Positions 47,901 to 59,900 of a DNA stretch of 64,000 nucleotides are shown piece after piece. Numbering within the stretch: position 1 is the stretch's first letter; the number at the start of each line of letters is the position of its first letter. A model generated the notes under the pieces. It was not told the DNA's origin and searched no databases. It saw nothing but the letters and a program-made list of their open reading frames with translations. Source of the stretch: Micromonospora chokoriensis (GTDB lineage: Bacteria > Actinomycetota > Actinomycetes > Mycobacteriales > Micromonosporaceae); assembly GCF_000718555.1 (NCBI RefSeq), contig NZ_JOAN01000005.1, positions 1 through 64,000 on the forward strand. Reading direction: 5' to 3'. The position numbers and the translations under genes are program-made.

Positions 47901-50900
47901 CATTCCTCGCCCCCAAGAACATTTGTCGAATCCGGTATATATGCTGCCTGATCAACTCCGCACCCTGAGCCCGCTCACCGGTCAGCATCTCCCACGGCGC
48001 TGCCACGATCTCGGGAATGAACAAGCTCCTACTACGGGCCTTGGATGTCTGGACGCCACTGGGCGCCTTCTCGGGATCGAGATACCACTTTCCGTCCGAC
48101 CCGTAATAGTGGCGCGCAGCGTCGACCTTGACTCGTACCAGCCCGTCGCTGGTACGCAGCATCTCATCCCCCTGAGCCTGACCCTGGTTGACCCGCTCCA
48201 CCTCCACGTCATGTAGCTCAAGCTCGGGCGCCCCGTAGCCGAAGTCGTGATTGATCGGCGCGTCAATCACGGCCGATTCGAGGGAACTGGACTCGGGCCG
48301 CGTCCCCCTAGCCACTACCTCACCCAGATCAGGGTGATCGACCGTAACGACCTGACCATACGAGTCGAGCACAACGAACCGAATGTCGACCGCTTGGCTG
48401 ATCAGCTTCGGCACCACGTCGCTGGTCGTACGGCTTCGATTCTCCGAGAGCCGCTGCGGATCAGCCCAACGAACGCCGTCCGTGGTGTGGTGCGCGGCAA
48501 GGACGTGCCCGGTTCGGCCCCGATCTCGACTGACCATGACCAAGACAGTGGCCCCCACTTTGGCCCCGTGCGCCACAGTGGAGAGAGCACTAGCCGAGTC
48601 AGCCCGATACCAACCAGGACCCGCAATGATCCCTGCCCGCACGCCGGCAACGCCACCCTGACCCACCGCCGTGTCATCAACCGCCCTTGCCGGCCTGACC
48701 CCGCCCCGATAGACCGCGCGGGAAAATCGATTAACCAGGCTCACACAGTCCGGCAACAGAAGTGCATCCATCACACTACGTTCACCGACGACCTCATCAA
48801 CAAGATCGTTAAGATCATCGGGCGACATTCGAACCGGTTCACGCCCATGCCGCATGACCCCCGACTCGTTCGCAGCACGAAGGCTGGAGTCGCCATCTGG
48901 GCCGCTGGACCCAACACCATCATCGTCAGCGGCGTCACCACGCCCACTCACCCTCGGCGCCCCCTCCGACCGCAGCGGCTCGACGGGCGACGCCACCGAA
49001 AGGCCCGGAACGACCGACGAACCCGCAGCCGGCATACGGTCGACCGGCTCTGGGTCGACCCGCGCCTCGACATGAACACCACTGGACCTGACACCAGGGT
49101 CAGCGGATACAGATGCGGCCTGCCGGCTCGAGCCAGCAACAGGACCGTCGGGGTTGTGGACCTGCTCCGCAGAGCCGGCACGGCGGCTACTGCCGAGCAG
49201 TCTGGGTACCTCGCCGCCGCTCGCGATGTAGTAGGCGGTCAAATACACCAGGTCCCGGTGGGGCCTGGACAACGGACTCGCGGAGAACGCCAACTGGGCA
49301 TGCCGTGTCACCGTCCGCGCACTCCGGTTGCGGTGGTGGTCGGGGTTGAAACGTCGCAGTTGCTCGTTCACGTCGGCCACGAACTCGCTGTTGATGACCA
49401 CGCCACCGACGACGGGTTCGGTCACCCCGCCATCAGCGGGCTCAACTGCCTGGTCGTGCGGCGCGTAAGGCGGTAGTGGATGCGGGAGTGGCCGCAGTTG
49501 CGGCCGTTGCTGCGCCTCCTGCTGCGCCAGTCGCGTGTACCCACCCCCACCGCGGCGCTGAGGAAGCGAGGAACCCGTCGTCGAGGCGCCGCCGACGGCA
49601 GCGCCAGACGCGACAGGCACCCCAGGCTGCGACGACGACGGTTCCACCGAACCCCCGGGGGGCTGCGGCAGCCTCCGCACCGACCCCCCGGGGGGCTGCG
49701 GCAGCCTCCGCACCGACCCCCCAGACAGCGGCGGCATCGGATCTGCGGGTGGTGGCCGCAGCATCGGTTGCACCGGATCTGCGGGTGGTGGCGGCAACGG
49801 TCGACGCAGCCGACTCGACCCAGCAGTCCGAAGCGGAGCATCGATCGACGGCAGCTCAAGTCCGGCAAGGGTGCCGGTGAGCGCGTCAACCCCATCGGAT
49901 GGCGACGGCTGTTGCCCCGGATCAACTCCTTGAACTACCGGAGGCACTCGTGTGGCCATTCTGCGCCTGTCCCGAAGCTCGCGGAGATGGTCGACGAACT
50001 CATGCCAATGAGCGTCGAGTGCGTCGGGCGTTACTTCAACATCTCGGAAATTTCGAATCTCGTAGACGACACATTTCTCCATTCTTCCATCATTGTCGTC
50101 GAGCCTGGCAAATTCGTTGTCGTTCGAATTCAACCCGACCGCCGCGCGTTGCGAGATAAAGGCGGCAGGCCTATCAAGAAGCGCATTGTCGAGGTAATCA
50201 CCAACATGGTGGGAGGATTCGATCAACTCGACCTGAAGAATGCTAAGACCACCCACGTCCTGTCTGGACATAGTCCGATCAAGGCTTTTTCTGTTCTCGG
50301 AAAATTGCGCGACAAAAGCCGCTTTTATGCTTTCGGCTTCAACTTCGAGGTGACGACGAATCGCAATTGGCAATTCGGACCTTACCGAGGAAAGCGGGTT
50401 CCGCATGCCCGCTGCAAGCAAGTTCTTGTCGAGGCCCGGAGTGTGATAGAGGATACCAACCGCTGCAACTACGACGTGCGTATACGTATGCGTCATGAAC
50501 GACCAGAGCGCTGAGACACCAGGAACATCCAAGTACTGACCTACCTCGCCAGGCTGGACACCGAGGTAGGCAGCAGTAACCGTCCGGCCAAACTCTAAGC
50601 CATTCTCTAGGAGCTGCCGCGGCACCGCCCTGAAGGTACGGTCGCCTTCAAGCAGCCACCACACGAAGCCCAGGCCATCGTCGAGCGGAACGCCGACGTT
50701 CCATTGCGCGTAGACGAGGTCGGTGTGGTAGGCCGCGAACAACTGCGCGCCCCTGCCTCGCTCGGTGATTACCCAACCGTCCTCGCTGCGATAGACATGC
50801 TCAATTGGTAGGCCCGACGACGATCGCGATTCCGGGCGGTACAGCGGGGCTTGGGCCGTGCGCGACAGGGTGGTCCGGTATTCTGAATAGACATCAGGCC

Positions 50901-53900
50901 ATTCCGGCCTCCCCGCGTCGCCCGATGTAACCCTCGTCGGATAAGTGATCGTCTCAAGGATCGGTAGGTTTAGCCACTCGCCATCGCGTTTCGCCGATCC
51001 GAACTCATCCTTGAAATTATCTTCATACAGAAAACCGTCCGAATAGTCCAAAAAGTATTGGCGCTCGTCCAGCGCGACTTGAAGGTCATAGTCGGCGTCA
51101 ACACCGGGACTACCTGAATGCCTCCTCGCCAATACGGTTCCATTCATTGGCTGCTCCCTGCCGGGGGCGAACACAATGATGGTGTTCTCCTCGCCCTCCA
51201 GGCCGATGGCACCGGCCTTACCATCCAGCTCAGACGGCGCGACTAGATCCGATTTCGCGGACACGTCGATGCCCTCGGTCAGCGGCAGGAAAATCCACTC
51301 GTTGAAGCTCTCCGGCAGCTTGGCCAACCCACCCCGCTGCCCATCGAGGAACACCACCTCACCCTTATACCGGATCACGTTGAACGCGTGCGCCGTCGTT
51401 ACCGCTCCACCCGGCGTCGAGGCACGCACCAACACAATGCCCCGCGCACCATCCGCAGCCGACCCCATCGCCTCGCGAATCGAACCCGGATCCGTCCGGA
51501 AAATCGGCGACTTGTCACCATCGATCAACTCCAGCGTCTGCCGCTGATAATTAACCAGATCAGCCTCATCCTGTATGGATTCAGCCGGGGCCTCGAACGA
51601 ACTATCCTCCAATAAACACAGGTCGGAAGTGAAAGCGGTCAAGACGCAGTTCGTCTCGGACCCGTCCAGATTCACCGAGTCAAGCCAGTCGAACGCCTGC
51701 TGCGCGTCCGCATCATTACGAACCGTCGACGTCCCGGCGACGAAGTCGCTGGTCGAGGGGAATGCTCCCGCCACCGGCTTACCCAGGGGGTCGACCACCA
51801 GCACCCGCGCCGCAGCCGGAGACCTTGGCGGCGCCGACGGCGTGGTCCCGGTACGAGCGTCGGGCAGTTCAACTCGGACGGTCCTGTTGTCCGACGTGTG
51901 GTGGAAGGCGAGGCTGTACTCGCTGCCGTCCTGCCGAGTCGACACGACGAACGCCGTGCTGCCCGGCCCCGCTTCCTCCAGTGCGGAGGTGACTGCCGAC
52001 CAGGACGGTGTCCGACTCCACTGCTCAACGTTGGTGAACGCCTCGCTTCGCTGCCCCGCGCCAGCGGATGCCGGCACAGGCACGGGTGACACACCCGCCG
52101 GATACAACTCCTCAGCAAGGGCACTCAGCCCGGCCAGCGCGCCCGCCCCAACTCCCGCCCGTTGCGACGCCCGATCCTGCGCAGCCGGCAGATCGCCGCT
52201 ATGCGTCGGCCACCCGTTCTTGAGCACCGGGTCACCCGACGACTCGACCACCAGCACCTCAGCCGTGGACGGTGGCGTCCGCGGGTTCCAGGTCTGCACC
52301 GGCCGTACCCGCTGCCGTTGGTCGGTTTCTTCGGGGTCGACCAGGAGGATCTGACCATCCGCGGCGTGATACACCGCCAGCGTCTGCGGCTCGGCGGAGC
52401 CATCTGACGGGGTGAGCCGGACGAAGGCGCTGGCACCTGGGCCCGCGTCTCGTACCCGGTCGACAACCGCTGCCCACGACGGCGGCCGAGACCATCGGTC
52501 GTTGGCGCTCACCGTGTGGGGCCCCTGGCCTACCGCGGCGCTCGACCACACCCCCGCCGGATACCACGCCTCGCCGAGGGCGTCGAGCGTGGCCGACGCG
52601 TTTGGCGAGGATCCTGCCCGGGTCAGGGCGTCGTTCGTCACCTGTTCGAGGCGGGCCGGCGAGAATTGATGATCATTGACAGCGAACCGGTCCCGCATCT
52701 CGTCGCCGGGCGGCACCAGGGCGTCGAATGGAACCTTGCTCATCCCGTACAGCCACCCGCCGCCGGAATCATCCCGTGGCTCGAAGGTCTCCCTCCGCCC
52801 ATCGGGCAGGTGCGCCACCAGGGTGGCCCGGTACCGGTAGTAGGTGTAGGCGGCGCGCTCCTCCTCATTGCGTTCGACGATCTCGGACAGCTCCTCGGTG
52901 GACTCCCGCTCGCTGTCGCGACCGCCCTTCCAGCCGGACCGGATCCCCCCGTACTTGAGGTGCGCGTCGGGATCTGCCACCTCCGGGCCGAACCCCACCA
53001 GCCAGCCCGACCCAGCGTCGGACGAGGCGGCCGGCTTGGTGTCCGCCTGGCTGTACCTGCGCCCCTTCAAGGTGACCGTGAGGGGTTTGCCCTGGTCGTC
53101 GAGGAGCTGCGACGCGTCGGTGAGGTCGATGCCCAGCCTGATCTTGCTGTCGGGCAGCAGGTATTGATGGGCGAGTAGCTGCGGCAGCCGGGGCCGCAGG
53201 TTCGACTCAGCGGTGAACTGGTCGGCCTCGACGAGAACCTCGCCGAGAGTGAAGCTGGGAGACCGCAGGCGCTGGCCGGCCCACCCCGGCGCCTTGGGGT
53301 TGAGCCCCGCCGTGTCGATACCGTGCGCCGCCGTCAGGCTGACCGGGATGAACGACGTATCACCGGACACCAGCTCGTTCAGGGTTGCCGTGGTGTCGTC
53401 CGGTTCGACCCGCAGCAGCGGTTCCCACCGCTGGCCTGGCTCGTCGACCGGCCTCGTCAGGTATTCCGGCACCAGCCGACGGGCGGTGCCGCCCTGGAAT
53501 GGCGGCGGCTCGACGGACCACACGATGTTGTCGGGACGGCCCGTGGTGATCTGGGACAGGGTGCTGCCGAGACCTGGTGCCAGCTGCGCGTTCATCGGAA
53601 GCTGGAGGGAATAGTCCAGCTTGACCGTGAAGGTGACAGCGTTGTTCAGCTCGTACGTTGCCGGGGTGTTGTAGCGGTAGATGTCCTTGGTGCTCTCCTC
53701 CTGCCCTTGCGAGACTCCGGTGCCACGGTCCAGGCTGCCGCGCGCGAATGTCATTCCGCCGGCGGTCGACGTCTCCGCTCCACGAACGCGTGCGGCACCC
53801 GAGAAGCCGACTGACGAGCCGGACGACCCGCTCCGCTCGACAGAGCCGATCACCTCGGTACGGAGGGTCAGCCGCGCGTCCGGGCGGGCCCGGCCCGGCT

Positions 53901-56900
53901 GCTGGGCACCGTACTCACCCTTGACCTGAACGTGAAGATAACCGGCTCCCCACATCCCGCCGGGCACCATGAACCAACCCTGTACGCCCGAGCTGAACAG
54001 CTGGAAGGCCTGCAGCTCCAACGCCTCGGAGGAGAACGTACGGGTGAGGGACTCACGCAGCGGGGTCGGCTGGTCGGTGAGAATCTTGCGATCGACGAGC
54101 GTGCCGAGAATGAACTCCAGTGGTTCGTCAGCTTGCAGCCGTTCCAGGTGGCTCGCCGCCCGGCCGAGCGCCGGATCCACCTCGACCCGTCGCGGTGATG
54201 CCGGCGGCTGTGCGCGCTCATCCTCTCCGGTCTGCAGGCCGAGCTCGTCGACCAACCGGTCGGGAACCTCGAACTCCAGCCCGTTTCGCAGATCCACTAC
54301 TCCGCTGAGCTCCCGCGACGCGGTGGACGTGAAGGGGTTCGTCCCCCGAGTGAGATCGCCGAGCATTCGGCCCGTGGTACGAGTCGGCGTCGCCACCAGC
54401 CGTACCTTGAAACGGACAAGCCCGGCGCGGTAACCACGCACGGTCTTGTTGTACGTGGCACGGCTGATGTCCATGCTGCCGGAGGACGTGGTCTTCGAGT
54501 CACCCCACTCGTACGAGGTGTGCCCGACCCCGCTCGCACCGACGAGGGTCGACGTCAGGGACGTCTCGTCCGTCGTGTTGCCGCCCAGGGTGGCGTATCC
54601 GCCCACACCCACGCCTGCCGAGAACGACCTCGTCGATTCGTCGCTGACTTCGAATTGGGTGACCGCCTGCGAGTACTGCTCGACCTCGACCTCATCGCTG
54701 GCGCGCAGATGCTGCGCGTCATACACCTCTGCCGACACCTCGAGTGCCGTGCTCCACCCGTCGCGCTCGCCGAGGAAGAGGGTCCAGCTGGTGCCGGATC
54801 TGGTCAGGGCGGCGAAGTTCGCGGCGAGTTCGGTGGGAACCGCCAGCGACATGAGCTGCTCGGGCCAGTTGAGGGGGTTCTGGTGCCAGTCGGCGGGCAG
54901 GCCGTGCAGCGTGCCGTAGAGACGCGCCGCAGTGGACTCGAGTTCGGGCAGCTCCGGGAAGCGCGGGTACACCCCGGAGACACCGTTGGTGTCGAATCGG
55001 ACCTGGTTTGCTGGCGGCTGCGATGGCTCAGCCCGCCTGCTCCCTGGGCCGAACGAATCGACTTTGACGCTGTCCAACTCGTCCTTGGCTACCGGATTTG
55101 CCGGTAGGTGCGGCTTCGGCACGACGACCTGCTGTTGGACGGTCTTACCGTGGTGCAGCCGCGTCGTCGGCTCGCCGCCCGTGGGTTGCACGACGATCTC
55201 GTAGACCAGTTCGTAGGTGTGCTCGACCACCGCGCCGAGAGTCTCCGTACGCCGGTAGCTCTTCACCGTTCGCGCGTGGGTTCGCTCGCTGCTGCTCTCC
55301 GAGGAGTACCCGACGTGTGGGGTGATCGGCGCGCGGGCGACTCCCGGAGGCTTGAGGAGGAAGGTGGCGGAGAGGTCGACGCCGATCTCACGTTCCTTGG
55401 TGATGCCGGCCTTGATTCCCGTCGAGGCCAGGGCCCGATTGTTGACCGTCATCTGGTACTCGCGGGTGCTGACCAGAGCGCGTGGGTGCGCGACGACCAA
55501 GACCTTGTACTCGTGGCCGCCGATGGTGAAGGTGCTGCGGATGCCGGTCCGGAGCCGACCCGGGTCACCTTCGAGTGCGGGCAGCCCGTAGGTGAGGCCG
55601 ACCTGACGCCCCACCGCCGCCCAGGACTCCGCGTCGGGCTCAGTCTTCGGTCCGCTCTCGAGGTCAGATTCCCGGACTGACGACCCGTGTCGGGCACCGA
55701 CCGCGTCGCGCAGCGCCACCAACACGTGCCCGGCGACCGGGCCGGCACCGGGGAGACCGACGGTGGTGCCCGGGCCGTCACCGCGCCGCGACGCGAGGAT
55801 CAGCGGCTCCTGCGGATGCGGTGCGGTGCCCGGCCGGAACGGCACACGTGTCTGCGGCGCGTCCGGACGCTTAGGGCCGAGCTGCTGATCGACCGCGGCC
55901 GGTGGCAGCGGGGCGGGCGGTCTCACCACGCTCGGCGGGGTCATCGGCGTGTACCAGTGCACCCCGTTGGTCTCGTCGAAGCTCTTGCCACGGATTGCGT
56001 TCTCAAAGGCGTCCTGCTCCGAGGCCGGCACCCCGATCTCGCCTCTGGTACTTGTCGCGGAGTAGCTGAAGTTGTGGGTGGACGAGTGGACCCTGATCTG
56101 GACCTCCAGATCCGCCGCGTAACGGACCTGCGCTTCCTCCCGGTAGAGGACGGTGTGGTTCATGCCCTCGGCGCTGATCTCCTGCGCCGTCGAGGTGCCC
56201 CACTTCACGGGAAGACCCACGCCGACCCCGAAGCGGAGGATGCTCGGCGAGACGATCCGACTTACCGAGACATGCGGGAGGTCGGCCGAGTAGGAGGTGT
56301 CGACACCGCTACTCGTCGAGGAGCCCCGCACCACACCGATGTCGTCACGGATGCCCACACCTTCGATCTCGGCCACCCGTTGCAGACGACGCGGAACGAG
56401 AGAGATCTCGACATAGCCCTGGAAGCTCTTGCCGAAGGGATGGCGCGGGCTGTGCTCACCGGTCTGCACCACCAGGTGGCTCGACGTGTCGGAACCGTTG
56501 AGCAGCCACCGGCTCCGGCCGCGCGCGGCACGTTCGTTGAGATGCTGGTGGCTCACCTGGTTGACAACATCGGCCGCCGCAGCCGCAGGAAGGGCGTCTT
56601 CGCCCTGACGCAACGTCCGCTGTAGCTGCGCCATGGCAGGGGTGAAGTCAACCGCGTTCAGGACCTCGTGGGCCGACGCGGGCCCAGCACCACCGGCTGG
56701 CCCTTGCTGTGGGGCGGTCTCGTTCGGGCCATAGGAGCGCGTGACGTCCTGGGACGGGAACTTGACGACGAGCATGCCCTCGTCGCCATCGACGAGTGCC
56801 GGCTTCCCCCAGGGTTTTCCGTCGACGTAGACCTCAAAGGAGACCCCACTGCGGAACTTGACGGTGTCATTGATGAAGAGCTTGCGGCCGGAGATGATCC

Positions 56901-59900
56901 GACGCGATTCGGCCCCGGACTGCGACCGCCCGCCCCCCAGCTCAAGCTCAGGCGCGTAGGTGAGGTAACTGCTGCCCTTGAGTCCCTTCAGGAGGTCCGG
57001 CAGCAGCGTCCACTCACCCGGCGACGACCGTTCACCCTCGGTGCCGGTCGACGTCGATCCGAAGGCGACCTCGTACCGCCTCGGACCCTTGTCGGACTTG
57101 TCGAGATGCGTCGGGGCGTGCAACTTCGGCTTGATCCACACCAGCCGGCCATCGATGTCGCCGACCCAACCGACCCGCAGAAGCTCGTCCCACTTGTCGG
57201 TGTTGGCCTCGTTGGTCATCTGCTTGGTGACGGAATCCGGAGCGTCACTGACGTCCTCGGTCACGGCGGGATCGCCGGGCGCGGACTCGATCCGGAGCAT
57301 GCCCTCGATCTGCGTCCGCACGCCCCGGCTCAGCACAAACCCGTCCGCCACGCTGCCATCCGGGGGTGCGGCCGGCAGCGCGTTCACGATCCGCTCGGCG
57401 ACCTCGTCGGGCCGCGTCCAGCCAGCCGACTGCACGGTCATCCCGCCCGTGGCGCCGCGCGCGACGTACCACGGCACCGCTCGCGTGCTGGTGGGCTGCT
57501 GGGTCGGCGCCGGGCCAGCCGGCAGGCTCGGGCCCGGGACCGACCGACCTGGCACAGCGGCCCCGGGGCCGGCGGGCTGGGGATCTTCGTCGATCTCTTC
57601 GATGAAGGCCTCACCGGCCGTCGCGGCGGCGAGGCTGCGGGACTGTTCGATCATCTCGATCAGATCGGAGTCGCCAGCCGTCGGGGACGGCACTTCGCTA
57701 ATCGGCGGGAAGTCGACGATGAATCGATCGCCGGGTGCGACGCCACGCCGAGGCGGCTCAGGTCGTACCCCTGCTGTCTGCCCTGCGGGGGTGTCGATCC
57801 ACCCGTTGAAGTGGGTTGGGTCCTTTTGCCAGAGGCGAAGCACCTCTGCCGATCCACGATGTTCCTGCGTATCGGGGTGGAAGAATCCCTGCGGACGCTC
57901 GGTAGTGCCGACGAGCAGACGCATACCCAACGCGTCGGCGAGCAGGACGCCGTACCCGTCGCCGTACGCGCCGTTCCACGTGTTGCCCCAGTTGGCGACA
58001 TCTTTCCCCAACTGCTTGCGATCGTCCTCGGTGATCGGGCCGTACACGTTCTGACCCTGACCTGCGACCGCGCGGGCGCTACGGATCGCGACCGCACCGA
58101 ACGACGCCGGATCGAGACCGAACGACGCCGGGTTGCGCACCATCCGCGCCAGGCGGAGAGCCACCCTCCCCACCGTGTCGCGCAGTTGTCCGTCCCTGGC
58201 TACCTCCTCCGCCCCGCCGGGCAGGGTCACCTTCTCCGACACGTTCGTCAACCACTCGGCCGCACGCAGATCACGGTCCGCCTCATCCCTGGCGGTCCGG
58301 CTGTTCGGATCAAAAGCGGGATCCGGCCGGCTCAACATGGCCGCGAGCTGCGAAGGCGCGGTGAGCACCGCCGCGTTGAGCATGCACCAGCCGTCCGGCG
58401 GCACCTCAACCACAGATCGGGACGGAGTGGATCCCGCAGGCGGGATCGTCGGGTTCGTGGCGGTGCCTCCGGGACGCCGGCTACGGCGCGGGGCACCGAA
58501 ACGACGGTCGGTCGGGGCGTCCAGGACAGCCCGGGGGGTGGACTCGGATTCCAGCCCCGAGGATGGTTGCCCGCTGCCGGGCCTCGACGCGACCGGCCGG
58601 GAGCCGGATGCGCCAGCCTGGTCCGAGGAGCGGTGATCCGCCGCATTGCGCGGGCTACCGGCGTACAGCCGCGGCACCTTGCCAGAACTAATGAAGTCAA
58701 CGAGCCAAGCAATCCGGCCCGGGGAATTCGTCGGTGGGTGGCTCACCTTCAGCAAATCGGCATAAGCCTCCGCGATCTGCGTCTCGCTCCTCGTCGGGAG
58801 CCCCAACTGGCGCAGGCGCCGGTTCACCTCCTGCACGTCATCCCCAGTCAATTCCCCAGGCGAGGGGAGCGTGGGAGCCGGACCGGCCGACGATGAAGAG
58901 GCGCTCGGAGTCGTGGTGTACGGCGCCGCACGCCGCTGCCGGCGCTCCTCCGCGTGGCCCGGTTGCTGTTCGCCGCGACGACCACGGGATCCACTGCCGG
59001 CCGGCGGGCCGCCGGGCCCACTGCGGCGTGGGCCACCTGCGGGGTTCGCGCTAGTCGGCGGCGGGGGAAGGAGCTGAACGCCCAGTTGCGCCGAGATCGG
59101 GGCGAGCATCATCGCCGTCTGCTGGTACGTCCAAGGATATGCCTGTAGATGGCGCGCGATGGCCGTCCGCAGTTCGTCGACCCGCTGCGGCCGCTGTCCC
59201 GGAGCAGCGGTGGCGACGTTCACCAACGCCGCGTTGACGGCGCGTCCACGCTGGTCGCGACCGAGCATCTGCGCGGTGCTGGCGACGAGATCGATCCTCT
59301 GGGTCGACTCGCGTAGCTGCTGGGAGTCGCGCGAGAACCCGTCGAAGTCACTGAAGGAGACCAGTGACGGGTCCTGATTCCGCCAGTCCGGCGTGCCGTA
59401 GTAGCGGGCTTCCAACGCGACGGTCGGGGGCAATGGCCCCGTCTGAGGCGTGCCACGCTGACTGAGGCTGTCGCCGGATCTCGCCTCGCCGATGTCGAAT
59501 GCGCTCGGCCGGATGCGCGGCCCCTGCGACGACGGGTCGAGCACCTCGTCAAGCACCTGCCCGACGGTGCCGATCCGCACCTGTGGACGCTCCTCATCGA
59601 CCAGCATGACCGAGAGAACGTCTATCGGGGCATGCTGGGGCCGGTTGTACCTCGAGTTGAAGTCAGCCTGGAATCGCGGTGCGGCTGCGAGGAATCGCCT
59701 CGTGAAGATCGAACGAACGTCGGCCGACTGCTCCCGCAGGAAGCCCTGAACCTCGCTATCGAGCTCCTTCCACATCGCCTGCAGGGGGTGGCGGGAGGCC
59801 ACCAACATTCGGCCCTTCATGATGTGCTGGCCGTTGCTCTGCCAATCGAGCCCGGCCATTGCCGTCATGCTGGCCAAAGCCACTGTGCCCATCAACGAGG

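Noticed and set aside
49652..49717. CRISPR-like or mobile-element repeat
   Set aside because: Two in-frame 33-bp units coding for GGSVRRLPQPP within a Pro-rich linker.
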